Assembly: GCF_904424705.1 (NCBI RefSeq)
Contig: NZ_CAJGBF010000001.1
Coordinates: 124,001-188,000, forward strand
Length of the DNA: 64,000 bases
From: Rossellomorea arthrocnemi
Lineage (GTDB): Bacteria > Bacillota > Bacilli > Bacillales > Bacillaceae_B
Direction: 5' to 3'
The notes below the pieces were generated by a model, which was not told where the DNA came from, did no database searches, and saw nothing but the letters and a program-made list of their open reading frames with translations. The position numbers and the translations under genes were made by a program. Each line of letters begins with the position of its first letter. Within the stretch, counting starts at the first letter, position 1. Positions 51,204 to 58,745 of this stretch are shown here, one piece after another.

Positions 51204-51674
51204 TCAATTTTCGACGCGCAAATAATCCGGAACTTCCCTTTTTACGAAATGCTTCTCAATGAACGATAGAACTTCCTCATTTCCAGGTAAAGAGACAGTA
51301 TCGATTGCTTCTTCAAAGGATAACCATTTATAGTCACTGTGCTCCTCGTTTAAAGTCACTTCCTGATCCTCTGAGACGTAACCAACAAATACGGGTGCCA
51401 GATAAATGAAGTTTTCACCTATGGAGTAAATCTTGTCAAAGGCATTAGAAGAATATAAAGATAGTTTCGAGATACCTGTCTCTTCTTCAACCTCTCTGTA
51501 TGCAGCTTCCCACGCCCTCTCCCCATTCTCGATGCCCCCGCCGATATAGCACCAAACATCTTTCAAGACCACCCCGGCTCTTTTCACTAATAATACTCTG
51601 TATTGGTTTTGCACTTTCTTTAATAGTACGACGGCGATTCCTGTACACCTTATTGGAACTGTACTCACTTCCAT
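51204..51674 (-). CDS. Nudix hydrolase
   Basis: 156 aa. Nudix box GGGIENGERAWEAAYREVEEETGI fits GX5EX7REUXEEXGU. Hydrolyses a nucleoside-diphosphate-linked substrate; identity unknown. Its start overlaps the end of the phosphatase gene by ten bases, so it is the second gene of a two-gene operon. Confidence 0.9.
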   Translation of the reverse strand: MEVSTVPIRCTGIAVVLLKKVQNQYRVLLVKRAGVVLKDVWCYIGGGIENGERAWEAAYREVEEETGISKLSLYSSNAFDKIYSIGENFIYLAPVFVGYVSEDQEVTLNEEHSDYKWLSFEEAIDTVSLPGNEEVLSFIEKHFVKREVPDYLRVEN

Positions 51675-52231
51675 AACCGCTCCACCCCCACAAATTCCAA
51701 ACCTTTGAATTCCATCCTATACATATCCGGTTTGGTCGTACTGTGTAAAAAAGGTAAACCAAAGCGGCTGTCGTAATAGCCCATCATCATTGTCATGATG
51801 GCACCATGTGTTCCGATCACTATTTTGTTTCCCTCACATGTATGCAAAAGGGTAGTCAATACGGCGATCGCTCTCTTTTGACACTCGGCGTTTGATTCCC
51901 CACCTTCTAACGCGAAGTCCGGATCTTCGAAGGACTTCAAAAGGAGCGGACCTAATTCCTGATCGGATACCCGATTTTGTCCGGAAGAAAAGACCCTCTC
52001 CTTCAGGTTTTCCTCCACTATGACCTGCTGTCCTATATGTTGACTTATTCCTTCAACCGTCAGAATCGAACGGAGATATGGACTTGATACCACTGCATGG
52101 ATACCTTCCTTTTTTAAACGATCCGTTATTCTCTCCGCATCGACCATTCCTTTCTCCGTTAACCCCCGTGTTCGTTCATTGCCTTCTTTAGGGGACTCTC
52201 CGTGCCTTATCATATAAATGTATGTGGTCAT
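51665..52231 (-). CDS. Histidine phosphatase (phosphoglycerate mutase-like)
   Basis: 188 aa. Catalytic RHGES (IRHGESPKEGNERTRGLTEKG) and the second His in IVIGTHGAIMTMMMG. Small phosphatase/mutase of unknown substrate, co-transcribed with the Nudix gene. GTGGAGG before the ATG. Confidence 0.88.
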   Translation of the reverse strand: MTTYIYMIRHGESPKEGNERTRGLTEKGMVDAERITDRLKKEGIHAVVSSPYLRSILTVEGISQHIGQQVIVEENLKERVFSSGQNRVSDQELGPLLLKSFEDPDFALEGGESNAECQKRAIAVLTTLLHTCEGNKIVIGTHGAIMTMMMGYYDSRFGLPFLHSTTKPDMYRMEFKGLEFVGVERLWK

Positions 52232-52397
52232 CGTTTGGTTTCCTCCACTTTTAGTCTTACCTATAAATCAATCGATTGAATGATTTCTTAAGCTTTTTTC
52301 ATGTTTGATCCTTTCTTTAAGTTGAAAACGGTAAAAAAAGCCACTATCGATCAATCTTCTATTCCTGTTACCCTCCCTAAATAGTCCCCGTAACAGA

Positions 52398-52525
52398 ATC
52401 ATGCTGGTTTCCACTACTTTCATGCCGGATTGGGAATAATCATGCGGGTTTCAGATTAATCGTGCGGGAATATGAAAAATCGTGCGGGATTTAAAAGAAT
52501 CAAGCACGTTTGTCGAATTTTCTTT
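52398..52525 (+). repeat. 20-bp-period array C (six units)
   Basis: Units start at 52398, 52419, 52439, 52459, 52479 and 52499 (intervals 21,20,20,20,20, the same as array A). Consensus ATCATGCGGGATTTGAAAAA; last unit ATCAAGCACGTTTGTCGAATTTTCTTT-like, as in A. It fills the 52232-52533 gap between two minus-strand genes and ends 9 bp before the lipoprotein stop. Confidence 0.8.
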
Positions 52526-52533
52526 GTAGAAAA

Positions 52534-52962
52534 CTAGTCTTCTCCTAATCTCTCTCCGGTCAAAATCTCAAACAAACGTGCAGATTCTGCCTTTGGCAGC
52601 TGTGTGTAGTCAAAATCCCCCCGGATGATTTGCAGTTCATCTTTCTTCGGACTGATCCACACACGGTGCAACACTGCCTTTGCATCGAAATCGGGATTCT
52701 TAAATTCATAGATAAATTGATAATCGGCAGGACGAATAAAATCTACCTGTGCATTTTTCCAATGGGCGTCATTTAGGATTTTTCTAACCTCTTCCACCCG
52801 TTTCGTGTCGGTGATCTTGTTAAATGTTTCATATTTATTTTCATCTCCAACCTGCTTCTTGACAACGATGTCTTGCTTTTCATGTCCCATTTCATTCGAA
52901 CAGGCGGTTATCATAAAAATGATACAAATATATGCAAGTGGCTTAAGAAACGTCCTCAACAT
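52534..52962 (-). CDS. Lipoprotein (142 aa)
   Basis: Signal peptide with lipobox ITAC (Cys21 in FMITACSNEMG). The mature part, about 120 residues, has VLHRVWISPKKDELQIIRGDFDYTQLPKAES. No known family. Its start overlaps the previous lipoprotein gene by seven bases, so the two are co-translated. Confidence 0.75.
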   Translation of the reverse strand: MLRTFLKPLAYICIIFMITACSNEMGHEKQDIVVKKQVGDENKYETFNKITDTKRVEEVRKILNDAHWKNAQVDFIRPADYQFIYEFKNPDFDAKAVLHRVWISPKKDELQIIRGDFDYTQLPKAESARLFEILTGERLGED

Positions 52963-53207
52963 ATAGAAGTCTCTTCTTTTTCAATTTCACCTTTTTTATT
53001 CACAGTATCTTTTCCCCACTCACAATTGTCTTCCTTTTCCCATGAAACAATATACTTATTCCGTTCCTTCGTCACGGAGATAATTTCAACCGTGCCGGAG
53101 TGGTGTTCCATCACGATGGCTTTTGCCTGCTCTTCCGTCAGGTCAGACTCGATGCCCTGACAGCCTATTAATAAAAGGGAAGTCAGCATAAATGCCCTTT
53201 TTTTCAT
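52956..53207 (-). CDS. Small lipoprotein (83 aa)
   Basis: Lipobox LIGC in MLTSLLLIGCQGIESD; the mature part includes LTEEQAKAIVMEHHSGTVEIISV, resembling a PepSY-like/YhfM type small domain. Ends with Cys (ETSIC). GGAAGGGAG precedes the ATG. First of a lipoprotein pair. Confidence 0.72.
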   Translation of the reverse strand: MKKRAFMLTSLLLIGCQGIESDLTEEQAKAIVMEHHSGTVEIISVTKERNKYIVSWEKEDNCEWGKDTVNKKGEIEKEETSIC

Positions 53208-53219
53208 CTCCCTTCCACC

Positions 53220-53696
53220 TCATGTCGATAAAATAGCATCGTATAATTCCACCCACACATCAGAAGGGTTTTCAGGCTGGTTTTCTTTTTGATAGATTTC
53301 GAGATTCCACGACGCAGTGGAGCGGATATAGCCATTATCGTTGATCCATCGATGCAGCTCTTCATAGCTTTTTCTGATATGTTCATTCGGTCCCTGATGA
53401 AGGATAGTAGCATATCGATGAGGTGGGATGGTCAAGGTTGTCATGCCTTCTGGAATGTCTTCGTATTCACTTACCCGTAGTCCAATCCAATAGCCATCTT
53501 CTTCAGGGGACGACTCCTCCACTACAAAAGCGCCTATCTGCTTTCGAGGAGGCAATGCGTTCCGAATTTCACTCATTCTTTCCTTCAACTGCTTTGCCGC
53601 TTTCGGGATTTCTTCTGTGTCCCTGTCACCAGGGCAAACGACTCTGAATCCCACCAGTTTTACTTCTCCTGCGTTTTTAATCTCTTTTCCTACCAA
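53220..53696 (-). CDS. GyrI-like effector-binding protein
   Basis: 158 aa. VKLVGFRVVCPG, IGAFVVEESSPEEDGYWIGLRVSEYEDIPEGMTTLTIPPHRYATILHQGP and the end WVELYDAIL are the features of AraC-type effector-binding (GyrI) domains, which bind small hydrophobic cations. There is no DNA-binding domain. TTG start with GGAGG nine bases upstream. Confidence 0.8.
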   Translation of the reverse strand: MVGKEIKNAGEVKLVGFRVVCPGDRDTEEIPKAAKQLKERMSEIRNALPPRKQIGAFVVEESSPEEDGYWIGLRVSEYEDIPEGMTTLTIPPHRYATILHQGPNEHIRKSYEELHRWINDNGYIRSTASWNLEIYQKENQPENPSDVWVELYDAILST

Positions 53697-53708
53697 TTAC
53701 GACGCCTC

Positions 53709-54491
53709 CTATATCCAATCCTCAAGATTTTCACGGATAAAAGTGATATCCTTCTGATAGTGTTCGACGTGCCCTTCCTCAATCATCTTTTGAAAAGCTG
53801 GATCTCCTTCCCCGGCTTTTCGATGGATGGTACGGCATACTGCCTCCAATCGGCCGAGGACCATTTGGAGATCGTCAATTCCAAAATCCAAACCGTACGA
53901 TTCATAGAACCCTTTCACCCTCTGTTTGATCCTGCCGGCATCCCGTAATGGATCGTAATGAACGGCCTCCCCCGTTTCAGAATGATGCAGACGGCTCAAG
54001 GGAACGCAGGTGTAAAGAGTATAAGCGATGTCCCACCGTCTTGGTCCGGGACCGGCTACATCGAAATCTATGATTCCGACAGGACGTTTTTCGTTAAAAA
54101 TAATGTTGTATATGGCAAAGTCATTATGGCACAGTACTTCATATGGCCGGGGGGTGTTATCGATTGGATGCCAGCCTGCTTCTATCGGAAAATCACTCAC
54201 AGCATCATGGTATTTGCGGAGTATCTTCGCTATTTCCTTTAGCGCTTCACCTGACCACATGTAGTCTTTTAACGGATAATTCCCGGCTTCCCCTTCAATG
54301 AACGATAAGATTTCCCTGCCTTTCTCGTCGATTCCGAGAAATGCTGGTGAATGCTTGAATCCTTTCACTTCTAAATGGTTCAAGAGCTTATGAATCTTGG
54401 CACTTTCCGGCTTTAGTTCCCGACGGACGGTGTCTCCTGAACGGTATACGTTAGAGACATTCCCTCCTGTTAATTTTTCTTCATTTGGCAT
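53709..54491 (-). CDS. Aminoglycoside phosphotransferase family protein
   Basis: 260 aa. APH kinase fold with the catalytic loop LCHNDFAIYNIIF (HxDxxxxN) and the metal Asp in GIIDFDVAGPG. Substrate unknown; many APH-fold proteins in Bacillus act on sugars or choline. ATG 54491 with AAGGTGG; GTG 54503 overlaps that site. Preceded by a 310-bp leader that holds array E and starts at promoter a. Confidence 0.82.
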   Translation of the reverse strand: MPNEEKLTGGNVSNVYRSGDTVRRELKPESAKIHKLLNHLEVKGFKHSPAFLGIDEKGREILSFIEGEAGNYPLKDYMWSGEALKEIAKILRKYHDAVSDFPIEAGWHPIDNTPRPYEVLCHNDFAIYNIIFNEKRPVGIIDFDVAGPGPRRWDIAYTLYTCVPLSRLHHSETGEAVHYDPLRDAGRIKQRVKGFYESYGLDFGIDDLQMVLGRLEAVCRTIHRKAGEGDPAFQKMIEEGHVEHYQKDITFIRENLEDWI

Positions 54492-54575
54492 ATGTACGTC
54501 CACCTTTCTTCTAAACCACTCCCACTATATAATTGGCGATGTCCCTGGTCACAGGTCTCCGGGGTTTAACATCCA

Positions 54576-54686
54576 CGATTCGACAAACGGTTCAATATGG
54601 TCGGAACCTGGCTCATAAAATGTAAATCATGCTCATTTATTAAAAATTCTTGCTCATAAATAAGTGATCCAAATCGGCTCATATCT
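54576..54686 (-). repeat. Variant array E of the 20-bp-period family
   Basis: On the minus strand ATGAGC-type units end at 54596, 54616, 54636, 54657 and 54682 (spacing 20,20,21,25), and the final unit reads AACCGTTTGTCGAATCG, matching the end of array C. Orientation is opposite to A, B and C. Confidence 0.6.
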
Positions 54687-54803
54687 TTTGGATAAGACGG
54701 CCCCTCCTGATTCTACGCCAGCCTAAATTTAAGAACTCATAGCTGAACTTATAGATTGCGAGCAAAATGAAACAGAAACCTCCACAAGTTTCTTATAATT
54801 CCA

Positions 54804-54832
54804 ATTATTTCAAACCCCTAACCATTTAACAA
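54804..54832 (-). promoter_or_regulatory. Promoter a of the TTGAG-N17-AATAAT family
   Basis: Minus strand TTGTTA (54827-54832), 17-bp spacer, AATAAT (54804-54809) in TTTGAAATAATTGG. No start codon close downstream; next gene is at 54491. Confidence 0.5.
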
Positions 54833-54858
54833 TCCCCCTTTCCATAAATAATCCCCTC

Positions 54859-55104
54859 TCATCTTTCAAGAGGGGTATCACTCATAGACAAGAGCAGCGT
54901 CACCAGCAGTCGTTCATCAATTTTAAGCAGTTGGTAGGACCGATCTTTGTTGGTGAAGTATGGTTCTCCGTTACGGGCAAATCATTTTTGAGAGATACCT
55001 TTACCGTTATCAATGATGCATACCCTGCCCCACCTGTTTGAGTTATCGAGCTTGATCATGCTGAGGCTGTTTTTGATGACGTGGAGAAGCCCTGAATTCT
55101 TGCG
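54859..55104 (-). pseudogene. Remnant of a histidine kinase ATPase domain
   Basis: In one frame the minus strand reads RKNSGLLHVIKNSLSMIK (N box), CIIDNGKGISQK then a TGA, then FARNGEPYFTNKDRSYQLLKI (F box) to a stop at 54859. N, G1 and F boxes of a HATPase_c domain are recognisable, with one in-frame stop and no H box, G2 or upstream parts. Decayed relic of a KinB-like or LytS-like sensor kinase. Rest of the 54492-55234 gap: arrays, promoter a and terminator. Confidence 0.65.
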
Positions 55105-55140
55105 ATATCATTCCTATGCTCTATGGGATAACACCAAAAA

Positions 55141-55171
55141 GCCCGCTTCCCTGTTAGGCGCGGGTTTTTTT
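55141..55171. terminator. Bidirectional terminator
   Basis: CCCGC / GCGGG stem, with TTTTTTT on the plus strand and CTTTTTGG on the minus strand. Terminates the small membrane-protein gene ending at 55235. Confidence 0.75.
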
Positions 55172-55234
55172 GGAGCAATGCCTATGTCATCATTTCACCT
55201 TACTCGAACAGGATCGGCTGACCAAACTAGCTTT

Positions 55235-55513
55235 TCATCCATCCACTCTTTCTTTTTTCTTAATGAACGGACTTATAGCGGTTCCGATTGAAAGACCAAG
55301 AAACGCAGCAATCGCATAGAAGCCGATCGCCATACCATCCCAACCACCGACCATGAATACACTGGACAAAATGATCCCGAGACTGAGGCACCCCAACACG
55401 GCAGACAAACTAAATACTATGTGGTTACGGGTATACCTGGCCATCACGACAATCAGGCATGTTGTAATGATAAAAAGTAATATGATTGGCAGCCAACCTT
55501 CAAAATAGAACAC
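55235..55513 (-). CDS. Small membrane protein (92 aa)
   Basis: Three hydrophobic segments (about 5-25, 31-50, 58-80) and a basic end (FIKKKERVDG). Start at GTG 55513, seven bases after AGGGGG; an ATG at 55534 lies before the site. Driven by promoter b. Function unknown. Confidence 0.6.
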   Translation of the reverse strand: MFYFEGWLPIILLFIITTCLIVVMARYTRNHIVFSLSAVLGCLSLGIILSSVFMVGGWDGMAIGFYAIAAFLGLSIGTAISPFIKKKERVDG

Positions 55514-55546
55514 TTTGCCACCCCCTATGAACATTTGTTAATTCCA

Positions 55547-55575
55547 ATTATTTCAAATATCTGTAAAGACCTCAA
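55547..55575 (-). promoter_or_regulatory. Promoter b of the TTGAG-N17-AATAAT family
   Basis: Minus strand TTGAGG (55570-55575), 17-bp spacer, AATAAT (55547-55552) in TTTGAAATAATTGG, about 30 bp before the GTG start at 55513. Confidence 0.7.
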
Positions 55576-55599
55576 TCCTTTTTTAAAACATATAGCTTA

Positions 55600-55758
55600 T
55601 TAGCGGTCAAACCACCAAAAGAAAAAGATGATTACTGCAACGATAAAACAAAGTAGAGCAACCACATATTTTCTTTCCGTTTTTCTCTTACTGGAATTAG
55701 CAGCGGTGATACCGCCAACCAATGATAAAGAAATGGCGATCCACATCCAGAAACTCAT
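55600..55758 (-). CDS. 52-residue two-helix membrane protein, coupled to the SunI-like gene
   Basis: Starts MSFWMWIAISLSLVGGI, then a basic loop SSKRKTERK, then a second helix ending FFFWWFDR. The ATG follows directly after the stop TAG of the SunI-like gene, so it is translated by coupling. No family recognised. Confidence 0.55.
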   Translation of the reverse strand: MSFWMWIAISLSLVGGITAANSSKRKTERKYVVALLCFIVAVIIFFFWWFDR

Positions 55759-56019
55759 CTAACTCGCTTCCACAAACGACAGAACCTTCTCTTTCATACC
55801 GCCATTACTGGTATAAAGAATATACGTTTCCATGCTGGTCTTGATCACCACTCTGTCTGTGTGCCCGTAAGGAAATCCAATCCGTATCTCCTGCTTTTCT
55901 TCACCGCCATATGTATCATCCATTGACACTTCCTTAATTTCCGATAATCGGATGTCTATTTGACTTAGCTGCCACTTGATTCGTAAGTTTCCGCCATTTC
56001 TGGATACCTTTATTTCCAT
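55759..56019 (-). CDS. SunI/YnzG-like PH-domain protein
   Basis: 86 aa. IKWQLSQIDIRLSEIKEVSMDDTYGG then KQEIRIGFPYGHTDRVVIKTSMETYILYTSN matches the bPH fold of SunI (sublancin immunity) and YnzG (from memory). No transmembrane helix at its N-terminus, whereas B. subtilis SunI has one. Start ATG 56019, eight bases after AGGAG; GTG 56028 is adjacent to it. No bacteriocin gene is nearby. Confidence 0.72.
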   Translation of the reverse strand: MEIKVSRNGGNLRIKWQLSQIDIRLSEIKEVSMDDTYGGEEKQEIRIGFPYGHTDRVVIKTSMETYILYTSNGGMKEKVLSFVEAS

Positions 56020-56233
56020 TTTGATCACTCCTGTCCTATATACGTATAACTACGTAAACGAGGATAATAAGTTTCAATTTTTCCCAATTAACTGTAATTG
56101 AATATAAACGACAGACATTATTCTTTTCCTTTCATTCCAACCTTGGTTTGCTAAAGTTGGCCCTATCTTCCTCTCTACCCATCTGTTTAACTTTGCAAAA
56201 ATAACGCGTACAAACTCTGTACAGTGAAACCCC

Positions 56234-56283
56234 TTTCATCACTGAATAAATACCCCTATACTAGACTCATAAGATGATCATCT
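56234..56283 (+). promoter_or_regulatory. Candidate promoter and palindrome of the PTS operon
   Basis: TTTCAT (56234-56239), 17-bp spacer, TATACT (56257-56262), then a 12-bp perfect palindrome AGATGATCATCT (56272-56283) at the transcript start. The 56020-56330 gap has no gene. Confidence 0.5.
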
Positions 56284-56330
56284 ACTAAACAAGAATATAA
56301 ATATGCAAAATTGATTAGAGGAGGATCCTC

Positions 56331-58430
56331 ATGGTACTGGATAAAAGGCGTGCACACTTATTATCCATCTTTCAACATTCACCTGATCCGATTTCGACGA
56401 AAGATTTGGCAGAAAGGACGAAGCTGTCTCAACGAACCATTTATTACGACCTGGATCAGATTAACAACTGGTTGCGGACTCAAGCACTGGAACCCATTGA
56501 AAGCCGGCATGGCAAGGGACTGTTTTTGCCTCCTGTTTCGAAATCGAAGTTAATGGTTTATAAGGATCAAAGTTTCGAAGATTGGCAATATCAATTATCG
56601 AAGCAGGAACGGGATGTTCTGATTAAAGCTGTCATCCTGTTAGAGGAACAAGATGCCTCGATGCAGAGGTTCATGGAGCTGACCAGCATGAGCCGGGGGA
56701 CGATTGCGAAGGTGATTAAAGACATCAAGCAGGAATTTCATAAAGCGGGATTGCACTTGTATTACAAGAAAGGTTCGGGATACCGGTTGAGTGGTCCTGA
56801 AGAGGCAAGAAGAACGATGCTTTCCACGATCCTCGCCACCATCTTCTCACATCAGGATTGGCAAAATGTCCGGAATGAGGTTCACAGGATGATCCAGCCG
56901 GAAGCTGCCACCTGGTCACATGAAACGGAGAAAAGACGCCTGGTAAGGGAGATTCTTTATGAAGCGGAAAACGAATTAGGATTGACCCTGACAGATGAAA
57001 TGGTGGAAATCCTGTCCCTGCAAATCCTGATGATCATGAAACGAATAGAACTGCACAAGTATATAACGGTTCCAGAAGCTGAAAAAGAGGTCCTCAAGCA
57101 AACAGAAGCCTACAGGGCAGCGCTTCATATCTCCAATAAGCTTGAAGTCGCCTTCCCCGATGATGAAGTTTGTTTTATAACGATGAACCTGTTGGGGTCA
57201 AAAGTTCAACAAGATAACTTCAACCGCTATACAGAACAAGAATTGTCAGGGCTGAAAGAAGTCGTTCAACACATGATCCATGATTTCCAGCTTTACTCCT
57301 GTGTCGTTTTCGATGATAAAAAGGGACTAGAGGAAAACCTGATTTCCCATATTAAACCGACCTATTACCGGCTCAAATACGGTCTCGCCATCGCGAATGA
57401 CCTGTCTGACAGCATTCAAACGACGTACCCGGACATCTTTCACCTGACGAAGCGGGTCATGAGGCATCTCGAGCTGTATGTTGGAAAAACCGTTCCTGAT
57501 GAAGAAGCAGCCTACATCACCCTGCACTTCGGAGGGTGGCTGACCAAAGAGAAGAAAAAAGTAGAGACGAAGTTCAAAGCACTGATCGTTTGTGAGAATG
57601 GTATCGGGACGTCCAATATGCTCCAGACTCAACTCGAGAATCTGATTGCCGGGCTGAATGTCATCACGACGCTCTCCATGAGGGAATACCAAAGAAAAGA
57701 GTACAAGGCGGACGTCATTTTTTCCACTAATTACATTAAGGAAAAAGACATTCCCGTCATCCATGTTCCCGCCATATTGACGAATCTTGAAAAGGAGCGG
57801 GTCATCCAGAGAATGAACGATCTTTTCGACTCGAAGCCCCCCGATCAGAACCGGACCGATCATTTGATGGAAGTAATCAAACGTCATGCGACCATCCATG
57901 AAGAAGACGAATTGAAGAAAGAACTGGTCCACCTTTTAGAACAAACTACTCCCATGATAAAGGAGATCAGAAAGCCTATGCTTAATGAATTACTGACAGA
58001 ACAGACGATCCAGCTGAAAGACCGAGTCACGAATTGGGAGGAGGCCATCAAGGTGGCGAGTGAGCCCCTTGTCGAACAGCAATCGATCCGACCGGATTAC
58101 GTGGAGGCGATGATTACAAACGTGAAGGAATTGGGTCCTTACATCGTCATCGCACCGAATATCGCTATCCCCCACGCTCGTCCAGAGACAGGAGTCGAAC
58201 AGTTGGGGATGAGCTTCCTGCGACTAGAGGAACCCGTTTATTTTTCCGAAAAAGAAAAGCATCGCGCCCACCTCATCATCGTGCTCGCGGCGATCGATAA
58301 TCAAACTCACTTGAAGGCACTTGCACAGCTAACAGAATTATTATCGAATGAAGGGAACGTGGAGCGGTTAATCACGGCAAAGGATCGTCAAGCCGTTATC
58401 AAATTAATCAATCAAACCATTGAAGGATAA
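56331..58430 (+). CDS. PRD-containing PTS regulator (MtlR/UlaR type, EIIB and EIIA domains)
   Basis: 699 aa: HTH_11 (STKDLAERTKLSQRTIYYDL, 20-40), Mga HTH near 90-150, PRD1 (about 170-280), PRD2 (about 290-400), EIIB-like domain with Cys in VCENGIGTSNM, and C-terminal EIIA type-2 domain with the phospho-His in IAIPHARPE. Phosphorylation of PRD and PTS domains gates transcription of PTS genes. GAGGAGG before the ATG. First gene of the operon with ulaB and ulaA; no separate EIIA gene is seen, so its EIIA domain may take part in transport. Confidence 0.92.
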   Translation: MVLDKRRAHLLSIFQHSPDPISTKDLAERTKLSQRTIYYDLDQINNWLRTQALEPIESRHGKGLFLPPVSKSKLMVYKDQSFEDWQYQLSKQERDVLIKAVILLEEQDASMQRFMELTSMSRGTIAKVIKDIKQEFHKAGLHLYYKKGSGYRLSGPEEARRTMLSTILATIFSHQDWQNVRNEVHRMIQPEAATWSHETEKRRLVREILYEAENELGLTLTDEMVEILSLQILMIMKRIELHKYITVPEAEKEVLKQTEAYRAALHISNKLEVAFPDDEVCFITMNLLGSKVQQDNFNRYTEQELSGLKEVVQHMIHDFQLYSCVVFDDKKGLEENLISHIKPTYYRLKYGLAIANDLSDSIQTTYPDIFHLTKRVMRHLELYVGKTVPDEEAAYITLHFGGWLTKEKKKVETKFKALIVCENGIGTSNMLQTQLENLIAGLNVITTLSMREYQRKEYKADVIFSTNYIKEKDIPVIHVPAILTNLEKERVIQRMNDLFDSKPPDQNRTDHLMEVIKRHATIHEEDELKKELVHLLEQTTPMIKEIRKPMLNELLTEQTIQLKDRVTNWEEAIKVASEPLVEQQSIRPDYVEAMITNVKELGPYIVIAPNIAIPHARPETGVEQLGMSFLRLEEPVYFSEKEKHRAHLIIVLAAIDNQTHLKALAQLTELLSNEGNVERLITAKDRQAVIKLINQTIEG

Positions 58431-58449
58431 ATTTAAGGAGGAAAACAAA

Positions 58450-58716
58450 ATGAAAAAAGTATTAGTTGTATGTGGAAATGGATTAGGAAGCAGCATGATC
58501 GTGGAAATGAACGTAAAGGCAGCACTGAAGGAGATGGGGAAAGAGGCAGAGGTTTCCCACACGGATTTGACAACAGCCAAGACAGAACAGGCAGATCTTT
58601 TCCTGGGTTCTGAAGATATCGTCGAAAGCCTGGAAGACGGGAGCAAGAATGTTGTGAAGTTAAAGAACTTAATGGATAAGAACGAACTGCGCGCAGCATT
58701 GGAACAAAATATCTAG
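58450..58716 (+). CDS. ulaB: PTS ascorbate-type EIIB component
   Basis: 88 aa. The P-loop VVCGNGLGSSMIVEMN holds the phosphorylated Cys (VVC). Start ATG 58450 with AAGGAGG; a longer upstream frame overlaps the regulator. Part of the regulator-IIB-IIC operon. Confidence 0.9.
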   Translation: MKKVLVVCGNGLGSSMIVEMNVKAALKEMGKEAEVSHTDLTTAKTEQADLFLGSEDIVESLEDGSKNVVKLKNLMDKNELRAALEQNI

Positions 58717-58745
58717 TCCACTTTTTATTAGAAAGGAGCGATTCA

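Noticed and set aside
57327..57932. 201-residue minus-strand reading frame
   Set aside because: Antisense to the PTS regulator, no ribosome site and no recognisable domain; a shadow of the plus-strand gene's codon use.
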